From: an uncultured Clostridium sp.
GTDB lineage: Bacteria; Bacillota; Clostridia; Oscillospirales; Butyricicoccaceae
Length of the DNA stretch: 51,681 bases
Direction: 5' to 3'
Assembly: GCA_947427035.1 (NCBI GenBank)
Contig: CANEGK010000015.1
Coordinates: forward strand, 1 to 51,681
Below the pieces are notes generated by a model. That model was not told where the DNA came from. It made no database searches and saw only the letters and a program-made list of their open reading frames with translations. The position numbers and the translations under genes are program-made. Below, piece after piece: positions 14,567 to 22,041 of the stretch (positions are counted from its first letter, which is position 1; each line of letters starts with the position of its first letter).

Positions 14567-15810
14567 CGCTCGAAGAACACAGGCAGCTCTGCGCCGTTAA
14601 AGAAGCTTCACGCCGGCTGGCCCAGGCGCCCGCCCGGCAGCGCACCGAAGCGCTGCTCGCCATGTCCAATCGGCTGAGCGCCGGAGCAGAAACGGTTTTG
14701 CAGGCCAACCGAGCCGATGTGCAGGCGGCCTGCGCCGGAAATGCCGACGCCCGGCGCGTCGGCATTTTGACCCTGTCGGCAGGCGATATACAGGCCATGT
14801 CCGCCTTTTTGCGCCAAGCCGCCGCCTACGCCGACCCCGTGGGGCAGCTGCTGGAGAGCGAATACCGGCCCGACGGCCTGCGCCGTGAAAAACGGCTTTT
14901 CCCCCTGGGCGTCATCGCCCTGCTGTACGAGGCCCGGCCCAGTGTGGTCACCGACGGGGCGGCGCTCTGCCTGCGCACCGGCAACGCGTTGGCGCTGCGG
15001 TGCAGCCCCCTCTGCGCCCGCACCGATCAGGCCGTCGTCTCGCTGCTGCGGCAGGGGCTGTGCGACGCCGGCCTGCCCGCAGACGCTATCACTCTCTTTT
15101 CCCGCGATGATCGGGATTTGACCCTTTCGCTGGCGCAGCAGGACCGCCTGGTCGACCTGTTCATCGTCCGCGGCGGCTACCAGGCGCTGGACGCCGTCCG
15201 CCGGGCAGCCACCGTCCCTGTGTTGGGGGCCGGGCCGGGCAACTGCCACATTTTCATTGACGAATCGGCGCGCCCGGATATGGCCGAGGCCATTGTCCTC
15301 AACAGCAAGGTTCCCCGTCCGCTGGCCTGCAACGCCGCCGAAACCCTTCTGGTCCACAGCGGCTGGGCCGAAACGCACCTGCCGCACCTGGCGCAGGCGC
15401 TGGAAGCGGCCGGCATATCCCTGCGCGGCTGTCCGCGGGCGCGCGCTCTTTGTCCCGGCATGGAACCGGCCGGAGAAGACGACTGGGCGCAGGAATACTT
15501 TGCCCCTATGCTGGCCGTCCGGCTGGTCGACAGCCTGGACGAAGCCATTGACCATATCAACCGCTACCGCACGCCGCACACCGAATCGATCGTCACCGAG
15601 GACAGCGGCCGCGCCGCGCGCTTTCTGGCCGAAGTGGAAGCCAACGTCGTCTGCCACAATACCTCGACCCGCCTGACCGACGGCACGGTATTCGGCCTGG
15701 GGGGTGAAATGGGCATCAGCACCCAGAAGTACCCCTGCGGCGGGCCCATCGGCGTACCCCATCTCATGCAGCAGAAGTATTATCTGGCAGGCCCGGGCAT
15801 TCTGCGCTGA
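14563..15810 (+). CDS. proA: Glutamate-5-semialdehyde dehydrogenase (gamma-glutamyl phosphate reductase)
   Basis: The 415-aa enzyme reduces gamma-glutamyl phosphate with NADPH to glutamate semialdehyde, the second step of proline synthesis. ALDH-fold motifs are present: FPLGVIALLYEARPSVVTD (about residues 113-131), a nucleotide-binding stretch, the catalytic Cys in RPLACNAAETLLVH, and C-terminal HNTSTRLTDGTVFGLGGEMG with QKYPCGGPIG. Length is normal. It starts within the stop of the ATPase gene (ATGA), with GGAGGGATCCTTC before it, so it belongs to the transporter operon. proB (glutamate 5-kinase) is not nearby. This separation is unusual; a free kinase elsewhere is likely. Confidence 0.93.
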   Translation: MTLEEHRQLCAVKEASRRLAQAPARQRTEALLAMSNRLSAGAETVLQANRADVQAACAGNADARRVGILTLSAGDIQAMSAFLRQAAAYADPVGQLLESEYRPDGLRREKRLFPLGVIALLYEARPSVVTDGAALCLRTGNALALRCSPLCARTDQAVVSLLRQGLCDAGLPADAITLFSRDDRDLTLSLAQQDRLVDLFIVRGGYQALDAVRRAATVPVLGAGPGNCHIFIDESARPDMAEAIVLNSKVPRPLACNAAETLLVHSGWAETHLPHLAQALEAAGISLRGCPRARALCPGMEPAGEDDWAQEYFAPMLAVRLVDSLDEAIDHINRYRTPHTESIVTEDSGRAARFLAEVEANVVCHNTSTRLTDGTVFGLGGEMGISTQKYPCGGPIGVPHLMQQKYYLAGPGILR

Positions 15811-15851
15811 AGCCCGGCGCCCTTTTGAAAAAGCCTTTAAAAAAGCAAAAA

Positions 15852-15884
15852 ATGCCGGCGTATGTATTTCGCCAGCATTTTTTT
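15852..15884. terminator. Bidirectional terminator between proA and cheY-like gene
   Basis: ATGCCGGCG (15852-15860) pairs with CGCCAGCAT (15870-15878, one mismatch), with A-rich and T-rich flanks on the two sides. It ends both the proA operon and the convergent FapA-CheX-CheY operon. Confidence 0.8.
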
Positions 15885-15896
15885 GTTGTGTCTGTG

Positions 15897-16259
15897 CTAA
15901 GCCATCGCCTTTTCCAGCGCGCTCAAAAGGCTTTCCCGGTCAATGGGCTTATACAGAAAGCCCTTTGTGCCGATGGCGTCTGCCTCGTTGATCGTATCGT
16001 CATAAGCGAGCGACGATACCATAATGATTCTCGCATCCGGATGCTTTTCCAGAATGGCCTGCGCTGCCTCCAACCCGTCGATGCCCGGCATGATGATGTC
16101 CATTGTCACGACATCCGGCCGGACTTCCTCGTAACGTTCGATGGCTTCCTCGCCGTTTTCACAGTAGGCGGCCACCTCGTATTCGGAATTCTCCAGCAGC
16201 TTGCAGATCTGCAGCTCCATCACCCGGGAATCGTCTACGACCATCAGCTGTTTTTTCAT
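15897..16259 (-). CDS. CheY-like single-domain response regulator
   Basis: The 120-aa protein is a bare receiver domain: acidic pair in VVDDSRV, phospho-acceptor Asp in VTMDIIMPGIDG (about residue 53), the conserved Ser/Thr in IIMVSS and Lys in GFLYKP. There is no output domain, so it acts by binding a partner, as CheY does on the flagellar switch. It is the last gene of a three-gene minus operon with a CheX-like phosphatase and a FapA protein, and starts only 3 bases after the CheX-like stop. No sensor kinase is in the window. Confidence 0.9.
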   Translation of the reverse strand: MKKQLMVVDDSRVMELQICKLLENSEYEVAAYCENGEEAIERYEEVRPDVVTMDIIMPGIDGLEAAQAILEKHPDARIIMVSSLAYDDTINEADAIGTKGFLYKPIDRESLLSALEKAMA

Positions 16260-16262
16260 ACA

Positions 16263-16757
16263 TCAGTTCCCTCTTTCTGTTGACGCTGGCACAGCCTGTT
16301 CCCCCAAAGGGACATAATGAACCAGCTGTACATTTTTATTTTCATTGCTGGAATATGTAAGGACAATGTGTTCCGAATAATCCTTTGGCGCATACCTGCC
16401 CGCATAAAAAGCCGGTACACTGAACCGGGCGGGTATCTTTACCTTCTGAAACAGCCGTGCAGCGATGTGGCCGCACAGCACGTTAAAATATTCTTTTGCA
16501 ACGGCTTCCATATCCTGATACCCGATATCATCCTGCTGCATCATATACCGGGCAAACTGAACGAACACGGAGCGCTCCGCGCACAAAGATAAGCTAGTGC
16601 GAAATCCCTTTTGAAAAGCAATGTACACGGTAAACAGCTCGCCGTCCAGCGCGCTTTTGCTGCGGTGAAGGTCGATTCCAACCGCCTGCTTTGTAATTTC
16701 GCGGATTATCTGGTCAAAAATTTCTTCCAGGTTTTCCCGGGGCATTGTCAGATTCAC
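16263..16757 (-). CDS. CheX-like chemotaxis phosphatase domain protein
   Basis: The 164-aa protein resembles CheX/CheC-family phosphatases that remove phosphate from CheY-P. The catalytic-type motif E-x-x-N is visible in AKEYFNVLCGHIAARLF (about residues 95-110), with a preceding segment YMMQQDD typical of CheX. The start is the GTG at 16757, which has AAAGGAG 7 bases upstream; ATGs further up lack a ribosome binding site. It lies between fapA and the cheY-like gene, whose product is its likely substrate. The family call rests on the motif and context. Confidence 0.7.
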   Translation of the reverse strand: MNLTMPRENLEEIFDQIIREITKQAVGIDLHRSKSALDGELFTVYIAFQKGFRTSLSLCAERSVFVQFARYMMQQDDIGYQDMEAVAKEYFNVLCGHIAARLFQKVKIPARFSVPAFYAGRYAPKDYSEHIVLTYSSNENKNVQLVHYVPLGEQAVPASTERGN

Positions 16758-16793
16758 AAGCCGTCTCCTTTCTGCCAAATCTTTGATACCGGA

Positions 16794-18533
16794 CTATGTC
16801 AGCACAATTTCCCCCTGCACCAGTGTGGCAACGCACTGCCGGGACTCGTGCCGCAAGCGGAGCATTTCGTCTCCAAAGTTGATTTCCGTCCCCGGATAAG
16901 CAATGCCGCACTCCAGGCGTCCGTTGTTTTTTCCTTCGGCCTCTATTTTGATATCCGCCAATTCACCCTCCAGCTGCCGCAGCTTCAGCTCGGTTACGGC
17001 CAGCTTGGCCCGGGTTTTGTCCAAAAGCCCTGATTTTCCGGGGCTGTCCAGCTGGCACTCTACCTTCTCCAGATCCATTTCCAGCATTTTCAGCTCCTGC
17101 TGTACGATTTCGCGCTCAAAATTGGTACACGGCAGGCCGCCCAGCGCGATAGACGTTCTGCACTCCGAGCGGGCGCCCACAATCATGGCGCTGACCTTTT
17201 TGGCTGCCCACACCCGTCCCCCCATGATCGTTCCCCGCCCGGAGCGGACCAGAACCTCTCCGTCGCTGTAGATCTGGCTGTTGAGGATACAGTCGGTCTG
17301 TAAGTTTTCCCGCACATAAATGGTGGAGTTTTCTATATACTTGGAAAAAACGCTGCGGTGTGCGCGGATAATGGAATTCCCGTCGCCCAAAATGCCCTTG
17401 ACTACGATTAAATCGCCGCCGGCCTCGACCGTGCTGCCGGCCTCTATCACGCCGGCGACCTGAATATTGCCCATTGCCCGAACGGTGAATCCGCTGAGCA
17501 CATCGCCGCGAATATTGACGTCCCCCAAGAAATTGATATTCCCTGTAGAAAAATCCACATTGCCCGGAATATCAAGCACCGGCTTTACCTGGAAGCTGCG
17601 CCCGGTAAACTCCACGTCGCCCGCAATGGATGCCAGCAGCAAAATACCGTCCTCGCTGATTTCCGTGTTTCGCCCCTTTGGCAAGGGCACAGCCTTTCCG
17701 CTTTTGGCCGGAATCTCCTGATCCAGCACCGTCCGGCCCGGTTCACCTTCTGTCGGCTTGATCAGGCGGCAAATTTCCTCCCCCTGTTTGACGTTATGAA
17801 TCAGGTTGAGGGCAGTATAGTCCACCTTATCAAACTCGTCAACCTCCAGCGTGCGCACGACTGTCCTGGGAAAGTAATCCACAATATTGCCGTTGGCCCC
17901 GTCAAAGGCGGGTTTTCCTTTGGCAATCAAAAACATATGGAAATATTTCTTCTCGTCGCGGGACAGCCGATCGACCAGATGCGTGTCCACCCCATAGGTA
18001 ATTCCCTGTACTACCAGCGCCTGATAGAGCATTTCCCGGTTCAATTCCTCCCCCGCTCCCACAGGTGGGAATACAATGACCCAGGCATACAATTTGTCTG
18101 CGGAAAGGAAAAACTGCGGCGACGCGTCCAAAGCCAGCGGATCGCCGTCCGCTTCCTCTTCCTTTTTCTTCCCGCTTTTTCCGCGCTTGTCCTTGTCCCT
18201 GGCCTGTTTCAGCCGTGCGTTGCACATGCTGCTCAGCGTCACTCTCAGCCGGTTCGTTTCGCGCCGCATCATGTCCGCAGGCAGGTCTTTGTCCTCGTCC
18301 AGACAAAGGCGGGGCGTGGGAAGATACCCCGTTTCCGTCCGGCGCAGGTTGTAAAGCTGATAAATAGGGTGCTCTGCCGGCAGCTCCAGCAGAGCCGGGT
18401 TCGGATCGCCTGCTTCCGGGTTTTCCGGGGCTGCTTCCGCCGTATACTGTTGCTCTGCACCGTCTTCTTCGTTTGATAACGGATGATGCTGCGAGCCAAA
18501 CAAAAGCGACGTCAGTTTGTCCTTAAGCGACAT
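16794..18533 (-). CDS. FapA-family (DUF342) protein
   Basis: The 579-aa protein carries the FapA/DUF342 repeat region in its second half: GDVEFTGRSFQVKPVLDI, GNVDFSTGNINFLGDVNIRG and IEAGSTVEAGGDLIVVKGIL, forming a right-handed beta-helix, followed by a coiled coil (LKMLEMDLEKVECQL onward). The N-terminal 140 residues are acidic and Lys-rich and low in complexity, probably disordered. FapA proteins are linked to polar flagellum assembly or localisation in some bacteria and are widespread in Firmicutes with unknown roles. GAGGTG precedes ATG 18533. It heads an operon with CheX- and CheY-like genes under a strong promoter. Confidence 0.88.
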   Translation of the reverse strand: MSLKDKLTSLLFGSQHHPLSNEEDGAEQQYTAEAAPENPEAGDPNPALLELPAEHPIYQLYNLRRTETGYLPTPRLCLDEDKDLPADMMRRETNRLRVTLSSMCNARLKQARDKDKRGKSGKKKEEEADGDPLALDASPQFFLSADKLYAWVIVFPPVGAGEELNREMLYQALVVQGITYGVDTHLVDRLSRDEKKYFHMFLIAKGKPAFDGANGNIVDYFPRTVVRTLEVDEFDKVDYTALNLIHNVKQGEEICRLIKPTEGEPGRTVLDQEIPAKSGKAVPLPKGRNTEISEDGILLLASIAGDVEFTGRSFQVKPVLDIPGNVDFSTGNINFLGDVNIRGDVLSGFTVRAMGNIQVAGVIEAGSTVEAGGDLIVVKGILGDGNSIIRAHRSVFSKYIENSTIYVRENLQTDCILNSQIYSDGEVLVRSGRGTIMGGRVWAAKKVSAMIVGARSECRTSIALGGLPCTNFEREIVQQELKMLEMDLEKVECQLDSPGKSGLLDKTRAKLAVTELKLRQLEGELADIKIEAEGKNNGRLECGIAYPGTEINFGDEMLRLRHESRQCVATLVQGEIVLT

Positions 18534-18585
18534 TGAGAACACCTCTTCCCCCCATATTTTTCTCATTTATACTGCGCTTTTTTCT

Positions 18586-18614
18586 ATTATATGCCGCTGC
18601 AATTGCGTTGGCAA
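18586..18614 (-). promoter_or_regulatory. Promoter of the fapA-cheX-cheY operon
   Basis: On the minus strand TTGCCA (18614-18609), a 17-bp spacer and TATAAT (18591-18586) precede fapA by about 50 bases. Confidence 0.8.
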
Positions 18615-18664
18615 GAGATTATTTTCACGCTGTTCACGCTGCCGGGCCGCAGGCCTTTTGTTCC

Positions 18665-18693
18665 TTGACTTTCGCGCCTGTTTCGGCTATAAT
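18665..18693 (+). promoter_or_regulatory. Promoter of the T-box/metH operon
   Basis: TTGACT (18665-18670), a 17-bp spacer and TATAAT (18688-18693) give a transcript start near 18700 at the head of the T-box leader. It is divergent from the fapA promoter. Confidence 0.85.
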
Positions 18694-18704
18694 GGCGGTG
18701 TTTG

Positions 18705-18981
18705 AATAATGGAACTGCGATGAAGGAAAGAGTACCCTGTTTTTTGCTTTACAGAGAGCTTCCGGCGGCTGAAAGGGAGCAGGCAAAGTGCAGGGGAAGA
18801 TGGCTCCGGAGCATCGCGCCCGAGGCGGCAGCCAGGGCGCGGCGGGTATGCCCGTTACAGCACAGGGCGCTGCGCAGGCGCCCGCAACGAGGCTCCGGTT
18901 GCTGCCGGGGCGAAAAGAAGTGGTACCACGGGTTTGCCGCCCGTCTTCTATAAAGTATAGGAGACGGGCGTTTATTTTTTT
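18705..18981 (+). ncRNA. T-box leader, probable tRNA-Met sensor
   Basis: The leader has the stem I start GATGAAGGAAAGAGTA (18720-18735), an AGAGAG element (18751-18756), the T-box sequence AAGTGGTACCACGG (18918-18931) and a strong terminator (18938-18970 plus U-run to 18981). T-boxes read the charging state of one tRNA through a specifier codon in stem I. A candidate AUG lies at 18800-18802 in the expected loop before CTCCGGAGC, pointing to tRNA-Met and fitting the methionine synthase genes that follow. The element class is clear; the specifier is read by eye. Uncharged tRNA should allow read-through into the operon. Confidence 0.85.
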
Positions 18982-19022
18982 GCGGGAATAACAAACGCTT
19001 CCTCTCTCCCGGTCAAAAGGCG

Positions 19023-19706
19023 GTGATTTTTCTGCTCGTCTCCGTTGACGAAGCCCTGCGCTACCTGGGCGCGGGGCAAAATGCCCCCGACAGCCTGCGG
19101 CGGCAGGTGTCTGATGCGGCGCAGGCTCTGGCTGCGGCCATACGGCCGCGCTATGTATATAAAGTGTTCGATTTGGAGTTCAGCGCAGACTGCATCAGCC
19201 TGCGCGGCGCGGCTCTGACGCTGACCGGCGGCACTGCCGGGAAGATGTTGGCCGAATGCGGCCGTGCCGTTTTGCTCGCCTGCACCCTGGGCAGCGCCTT
19301 TGACGCGCGTCTTGCGGCGGTGCAGGCGCGCGACATGGCCCGCGCCGTCATTGTCGACGCCTGCGGCAGCGCCCTGGTGGAGAACGGCTGCGACGCCGCC
19401 GAGCGGGAAATCGCCGCCCGATTTCCCGGCCTTTACCTCACCGACCGGTTCAGCCCCGGCTATGGGGATTTGCCGCTGTCTTTACAGCCCGCCGTCTGCG
19501 CCGCCCTGGATACGCCGCGTCGGCTGGGGCTTTACGTCACTGAAAGCCTTTTGCTCAACCCTGTCAAATCGGTCACTGCCGTCATCGGCCTGTCCGACCG
19601 GCCCCAAATGGCCCGCATCCGCGGCTGCTCCTACTGCCAAATGCGGCAGACCTGCACGCTGCGCAAAGGAGGAAAGCATTGTGAAAATCGATCTTCCCGC
19701 GAATAA
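19023..19706 (+). CDS. Methionine synthase activation-domain protein (separate)
   Basis: The 227-aa protein corresponds to the reactivation domain of cobalamin-dependent methionine synthase, encoded as its own gene. Such domains bind S-adenosylmethionine and remethylate oxidised cobalamin. Visible are VSVDEALRYLG, a central CTLGSAFDARL, DRFSPGYGDLPLSLQ and a C-terminal CSYCQMRQTC cysteine cluster usual in the stand-alone clostridial form. The start is unclear: GTG 19023 follows AAAAGG by only 2 bases, while a CTG at 19032 sits 8 bases after AGGCGG. It overlaps the MetH gene by 26 bases and is the first gene after the T-box. Confidence 0.82.
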   Translation: MIFLLVSVDEALRYLGAGQNAPDSLRRQVSDAAQALAAAIRPRYVYKVFDLEFSADCISLRGAALTLTGGTAGKMLAECGRAVLLACTLGSAFDARLAAVQARDMARAVIVDACGSALVENGCDAAEREIAARFPGLYLTDRFSPGYGDLPLSLQPAVCAALDTPRRLGLYVTESLLLNPVKSVTAVIGLSDRPQMARIRGCSYCQMRQTCTLRKGGKHCENRSSRE

Positions 19707-22041
19707 GTTCCTGATCCTGGACGGCGCAATGGGCACCGTTTTACAGCAGCGGGGCCTGCCCCCCGGCGGATGCCCGGAGCTGCTGAGCCTTACGGATCCG
19801 GCGCTGGTAGACTCTGTTCATAAAGAATATATCTCCGCCGGCAGCCAGGTGATTTACGCCAATACCTTCGGCGCCAATGCCCTCAAGCTGGCCCGCACCG
19901 GCCGCAGCGTCCGGGACGTCGTATCGGCCGCCGTCGCCGCCGCCAAGCGGGCCGCCGGCCCAAATGCCCTGGCGGCCCTTGACATCGGCCCTTTGGGCGA
20001 GCTTTTGGAACCGATGGGCACCCTGTCTTTTGAACGCGCCTACGCGCTGTTCTGCGAAGTTGCAGAGGCGGGCGCGCAGGCGGGCGCCGACCTTGCCGTC
20101 ATTGAGACCATGACCGATTTGTATGAAGCAAAAGCGGCGCTGCTGGCCGTCAAGGAAAAGACCGCCCTGCCGGTTTTTGTCACCATGTCCTTTGAAGCGG
20201 GCGGCCGCACCTTTACCGGCTGTACCATCCCCTCTATGGCCCGCACGCTGGAAGGGCTGGGGGCCGACGCCATCGGCCTCAACTGCTCCCTGGGTCCCGA
20301 TCTGCTGGCTCCGCTCGTGCGGGAGCTGTGCAAAAACACCCGCCTGCCCGTCATCGCCAAGCCCAATGCCGGCCTACCCGACCCGATAGACGGCCATTAC
20401 AGCATGGATCCCGAAGCCTTTGCCGCCGCCCTGATTCCCTGTATAAAAGCCGGCGCCACCATTCTGGGCGGCTGCTGCGGCACTACGCCCGCCTATATCC
20501 GGCAGCTGAAGAGCGTTCTGGCGGACAAAGCCCCCGCCCCCCGCCGCCCCGCCGGCGGCGGCTTTGTCTGCACCCCCGTCAGGCCCCTGCTGCTCGACGG
20601 CGTGCGCATCATTGGCGAGCGCATCAACCCCACGGGAAAAAAACGCTTTCAACAGGCGCTGCTTCAGGACGACCTCGACTATATTCTGGACGTCGCCCTC
20701 CAGCAGGAGGATGCGGGCGCCGACATTCTCGACGTCAACGTCGGTTTTCCCGGTGTGGACGAGGTTTCTATGCTTCCCCGGGTTGTCAAAAAACTGCAAA
20801 GCGCCGTCACGCTGCCCTTGCAGCTCGATTCGTCCAACCCCGACGCGCTCGAGGCCGGCCTGCGGGTTTATAACGGCAAGGCGGCGGTCAACTCTGTCAA
20901 CGGAAAGCCCGAAGTGCTGGCGCAGATCCTCCCCATCGTCAAAAAATACGGCGCCTGCGTTGTGGGGCTGACGCTGGACGAAAACGGCATTCCCCAAACG
21001 GCCGGCGAACGGCTGGCCATTGCCCGGCGCATTCTCGGCGCCGCTTCATCCTACGGCATTCCCCCCGAGGACGTGTGGATCGACTGCCTGACCCTGACCG
21101 TTTCCGCCCAGCAGGAACAGGCGGTGGAAACGCTCAGGGCGGTGCGCGACGTGCGCTGCAAGCTGGGCCTGCAAACCGTTCTGGGCGTCTCCAACGTCTC
21201 TTTCGGCCTGCCCAACCGGTCTCTCATCACCCAAAACTTTCTGGTGCAGGCCCTGGCCAACGGGCTGACTCTGCCCATTCTCAATCCCAACCAGAAGGAC
21301 ATGCTCGACGCCGTGGCCGCCTTCCGCGTCCTTTCGGGTGAGGACGCGCAGTGCAGCGCCTATCTTTCCCGTTTCGCCGGGCAGGACGCGCCCGAGCGGT
21401 CCGCCGCTACCGCAGCGGACGGGCTGACGCTGGAAGACGCCATTATCCGCGGGCTGAAAAGCGACGCCGGCCGTCTGGCCGAAAAAGCCCTGGAGTCGGA
21501 AAGCGAGCTCGCGCTCGTCGAACGCCGCCTGATTCCCGCCCTGGATCGGGTCGGCGAGGGGTATGAGCGCGGCAGTGTCTTCCTGCCCCAGCTTCTCAGC
21601 GCTGCGCAGGCAGCGCAGGCCGTTTTCGAGGTCATCCGGGCCTCGATCGCCGAAAAAGGCGGCGAATCTGTGCAAAAAGGCCGGCTCCTTGTCGCGACAG
21701 TCCACGGCGACATTCACGACATCGGCAAGAACATTGTCAAAACCGTATTGGAGAATTATGGCTACGACGTCTTGGATCTGGGCCGCGACGTGCCGCCCGA
21801 CGTTATTGTACAGGCCGCGGCAGAACAGAATATCCGGCTGGTCGGCCTGTCTGCGCTGATGACGACCACGCTGCCCGCCATGGAAGAAACGGTTCGTCAG
21901 CTGCGCGCTTTGCCCTATCCGCCGGTGATTTTTGTCGGCGGCGCCGTCGTCACGCCGGAATATGCCCGCCGCATCGGCGCGGATCATTATTCCAAAGACG
22001 CACGGCAATCTGTGGAAATTGCAAGGAAGGTCCTGGAATGA
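19681..22041 (+). CDS. metH: Cobalamin-dependent methionine synthase core (homocysteine, folate and B12 domains)
   Basis: The 786-aa protein transfers a methyl group from methyl-THF to homocysteine through cobalamin. In order: homocysteine S-methyltransferase domain (LDGAMGTVLQQRG near residue 12; zinc ligands in GLNCSLGP and ILGGCCGTTP), a pterin-binding domain (GERINPTGKKRFQQ near residue 317), and a B12 domain with ATVHGDIHDIGKNIV, the His-on cobalamin site. The reactivation domain is missing here and is encoded by the previous gene. The start is GTG 19681 behind AAAGGAGG; the longer frame is out of register with the upstream gene. It overlaps the next gene by 4 bases. Confidence 0.95.
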   Translation: MKIDLPANKFLILDGAMGTVLQQRGLPPGGCPELLSLTDPALVDSVHKEYISAGSQVIYANTFGANALKLARTGRSVRDVVSAAVAAAKRAAGPNALAALDIGPLGELLEPMGTLSFERAYALFCEVAEAGAQAGADLAVIETMTDLYEAKAALLAVKEKTALPVFVTMSFEAGGRTFTGCTIPSMARTLEGLGADAIGLNCSLGPDLLAPLVRELCKNTRLPVIAKPNAGLPDPIDGHYSMDPEAFAAALIPCIKAGATILGGCCGTTPAYIRQLKSVLADKAPAPRRPAGGGFVCTPVRPLLLDGVRIIGERINPTGKKRFQQALLQDDLDYILDVALQQEDAGADILDVNVGFPGVDEVSMLPRVVKKLQSAVTLPLQLDSSNPDALEAGLRVYNGKAAVNSVNGKPEVLAQILPIVKKYGACVVGLTLDENGIPQTAGERLAIARRILGAASSYGIPPEDVWIDCLTLTVSAQQEQAVETLRAVRDVRCKLGLQTVLGVSNVSFGLPNRSLITQNFLVQALANGLTLPILNPNQKDMLDAVAAFRVLSGEDAQCSAYLSRFAGQDAPERSAATAADGLTLEDAIIRGLKSDAGRLAEKALESESELALVERRLIPALDRVGEGYERGSVFLPQLLSAAQAAQAVFEVIRASIAEKGGESVQKGRLLVATVHGDIHDIGKNIVKTVLENYGYDVLDLGRDVPPDVIVQAAAEQNIRLVGLSALMTTTLPAMEETVRQLRALPYPPVIFVGGAVVTPEYARRIGADHYSKDARQSVEIARKVLE

